This document shows positions 38,456 to 38,770 of a DNA stretch of 38,770 nucleotides, one piece after another. Each line of letters opens with the position of its first letter. The stretch's first letter is position 1. This DNA is from a virus. The position numbers were made by a program, and so were the translations under genes. A model generated the notes under the pieces. That model was not told the DNA's origin and did not search any database. It worked only from the letters and a program-made list of their open reading frames with translations. The stretch spans positions 1 through 38,770 of the IMG/VR virus record IMGVR_UViG_3300030385_001802; one strand, given 5' to 3'.

Positions 38456-38770
38456 TTACTTAACCCACTGGCTCTCGACCATCGTATTATGAAGGCCGGC
38501 GGCCTGACCGAATACGCGGTAGCGGGTGAGCGGGTCGATCATCGACGGGCCGGGGGGCAAGGCTGCCGCGCTGAAAAACGTGGCCGCTGTCACGTCCTTG
38601 ATCACAACCCCGGTCGCAATTTTTCCTGACAGCAAATTCATCACGACCATCGTCGTCGTTTGAGATGCGGCACTGTACCGCTGGCTGGGCGCTATCTTTT
38701 TCACAACCTTCTGAGCAGCCGCACGGACCTTTTGCTGGCGGGTCTGGCGAGGGGCGGGTTGCTCGCGCTC
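38456..38770 (-). CDS. C-terminal part of proline-rich secreted protein, second allele (cut by window edge)
   Basis: This reading frame is open to the right edge (104 codons plus stop). It is homologous to the C-terminus of 237-1511: KKIAPSQRYSAASQTT is shared exactly, and the ends differ moderately (VESQWVK versus VESQWRK). Both regions are 315 bases from stop to the end of the shared repeat, with no insertions. Bases 38706-38770 are identical to 487-551. It is best read as a second allele that would continue into 552 onward in a circular map. Confidence 0.85.
   Translation of the reverse strand, partial: EREQPAPRQTRQQKVRAAAQKVVKKIAPSQRYSAASQTTTMVVMNLLSGKIATGVVIKDVTAATFFSAAALPPGPSMIDPLTRYRVFGQAAGLHNTMVESQWVK
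38706..38770. repeat. 65-bp exact direct repeat, right copy (pairs with 487-551)
   Basis: The terminal 65 bases equal 487-551 exactly. The difference at 38705 versus 486 marks the boundary. Divergent on one side and identical up to the end, this looks like an assembly overlap between two alleles of the same locus rather than a biological terminal repeat. Confidence 0.95.

Noticed and set aside
38706-38770. A biological direct terminal repeat of the phage
   Set aside because: The matching copy is internal (487-551), not at the left end, and upstream of it the sequences diverge. An assembly overlap between alleles explains this better.

Overview
This window looks like an almost complete tailed-phage genome with a short-tailed (podovirus) body plan. 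It has a T7-like portal, tail tubes A and B, a T7-type fiber N-terminus and a set of giant internal virion proteins. The head order (capsid, scaffold, small Bbp19-like protein, portal, on one strand) recalls Bordetella phage BPP-1 and relatives. No DNA or RNA polymerase, tRNA or cellular housekeeping gene is visible. The host cannot be read directly. GC-rich genes and a DUF6456-like regulator suggest an alphaproteobacterium, and several secreted or membrane proteins resemble, from memory, accessory proteins of marine phages. An aquatic source is therefore my inference.

Topology: the last 65 bases (38706-38770) are identical to 487-551. Upstream of that match the two ends (1-486 and 38221-38705) are diverged versions of the same two genes. 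The simplest reading is a circular or circularly permuted genome of about 38.2 kb, with one end of the assembly carrying an alternative allele.

Layout, following transcription. (1) A minus-strand early operon runs from 33056 to 25692: ribbon-helix-helix protein, cytosine-C5 methyltransferase with a second full-length ORF in another frame, small proteins, RuvC-like resolvase, DUF6378, RecE-like exonuclease, a possible ssDNA-binding protein, a zinc-ribbon protein, primase-helicase, an iteron-like repeat cluster (26220-26357) and a DUF6456-like protein. (2) A minus-strand late operon starts after a hairpin terminator at 25562-25591: small terminase, small proteins, a 2OG-Fe(II) oxygenase, large terminase, GNAT protein, portal, scaffold, capsid, tail tubes, four internal virion proteins, fiber, fiber chaperone, holin-like protein and two secreted proteins. 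Across the junction it continues (38770 to 35902) through membrane and coiled-coil proteins, an EF-hand membrane protein, holin-like proteins, a nested spanin pair and a lysozyme. (3) A plus-strand module (33173-35857) carries small ORFs, a serine recombinase, a LexA-type DNA-binding protein without protease domain, an XF1762-like protein and a small secreted peptide, ending in a strong terminator (35877-35903).

The divergent gap 33057-33172 holds a near-consensus minus promoter overlapping a weaker plus promoter, flanked by two DNA-binding protein genes. This resembles a lysis/lysogeny switch and, with the recombinase, suggests a temperate phage. The most unusual points are the 1.1-kb dual-frame methyltransferase locus, the iteron cluster beside the primase-helicase, the diverged end alleles, the EF-hand and multi-holin lysis cassette, and the oxygenase next to the terminase.
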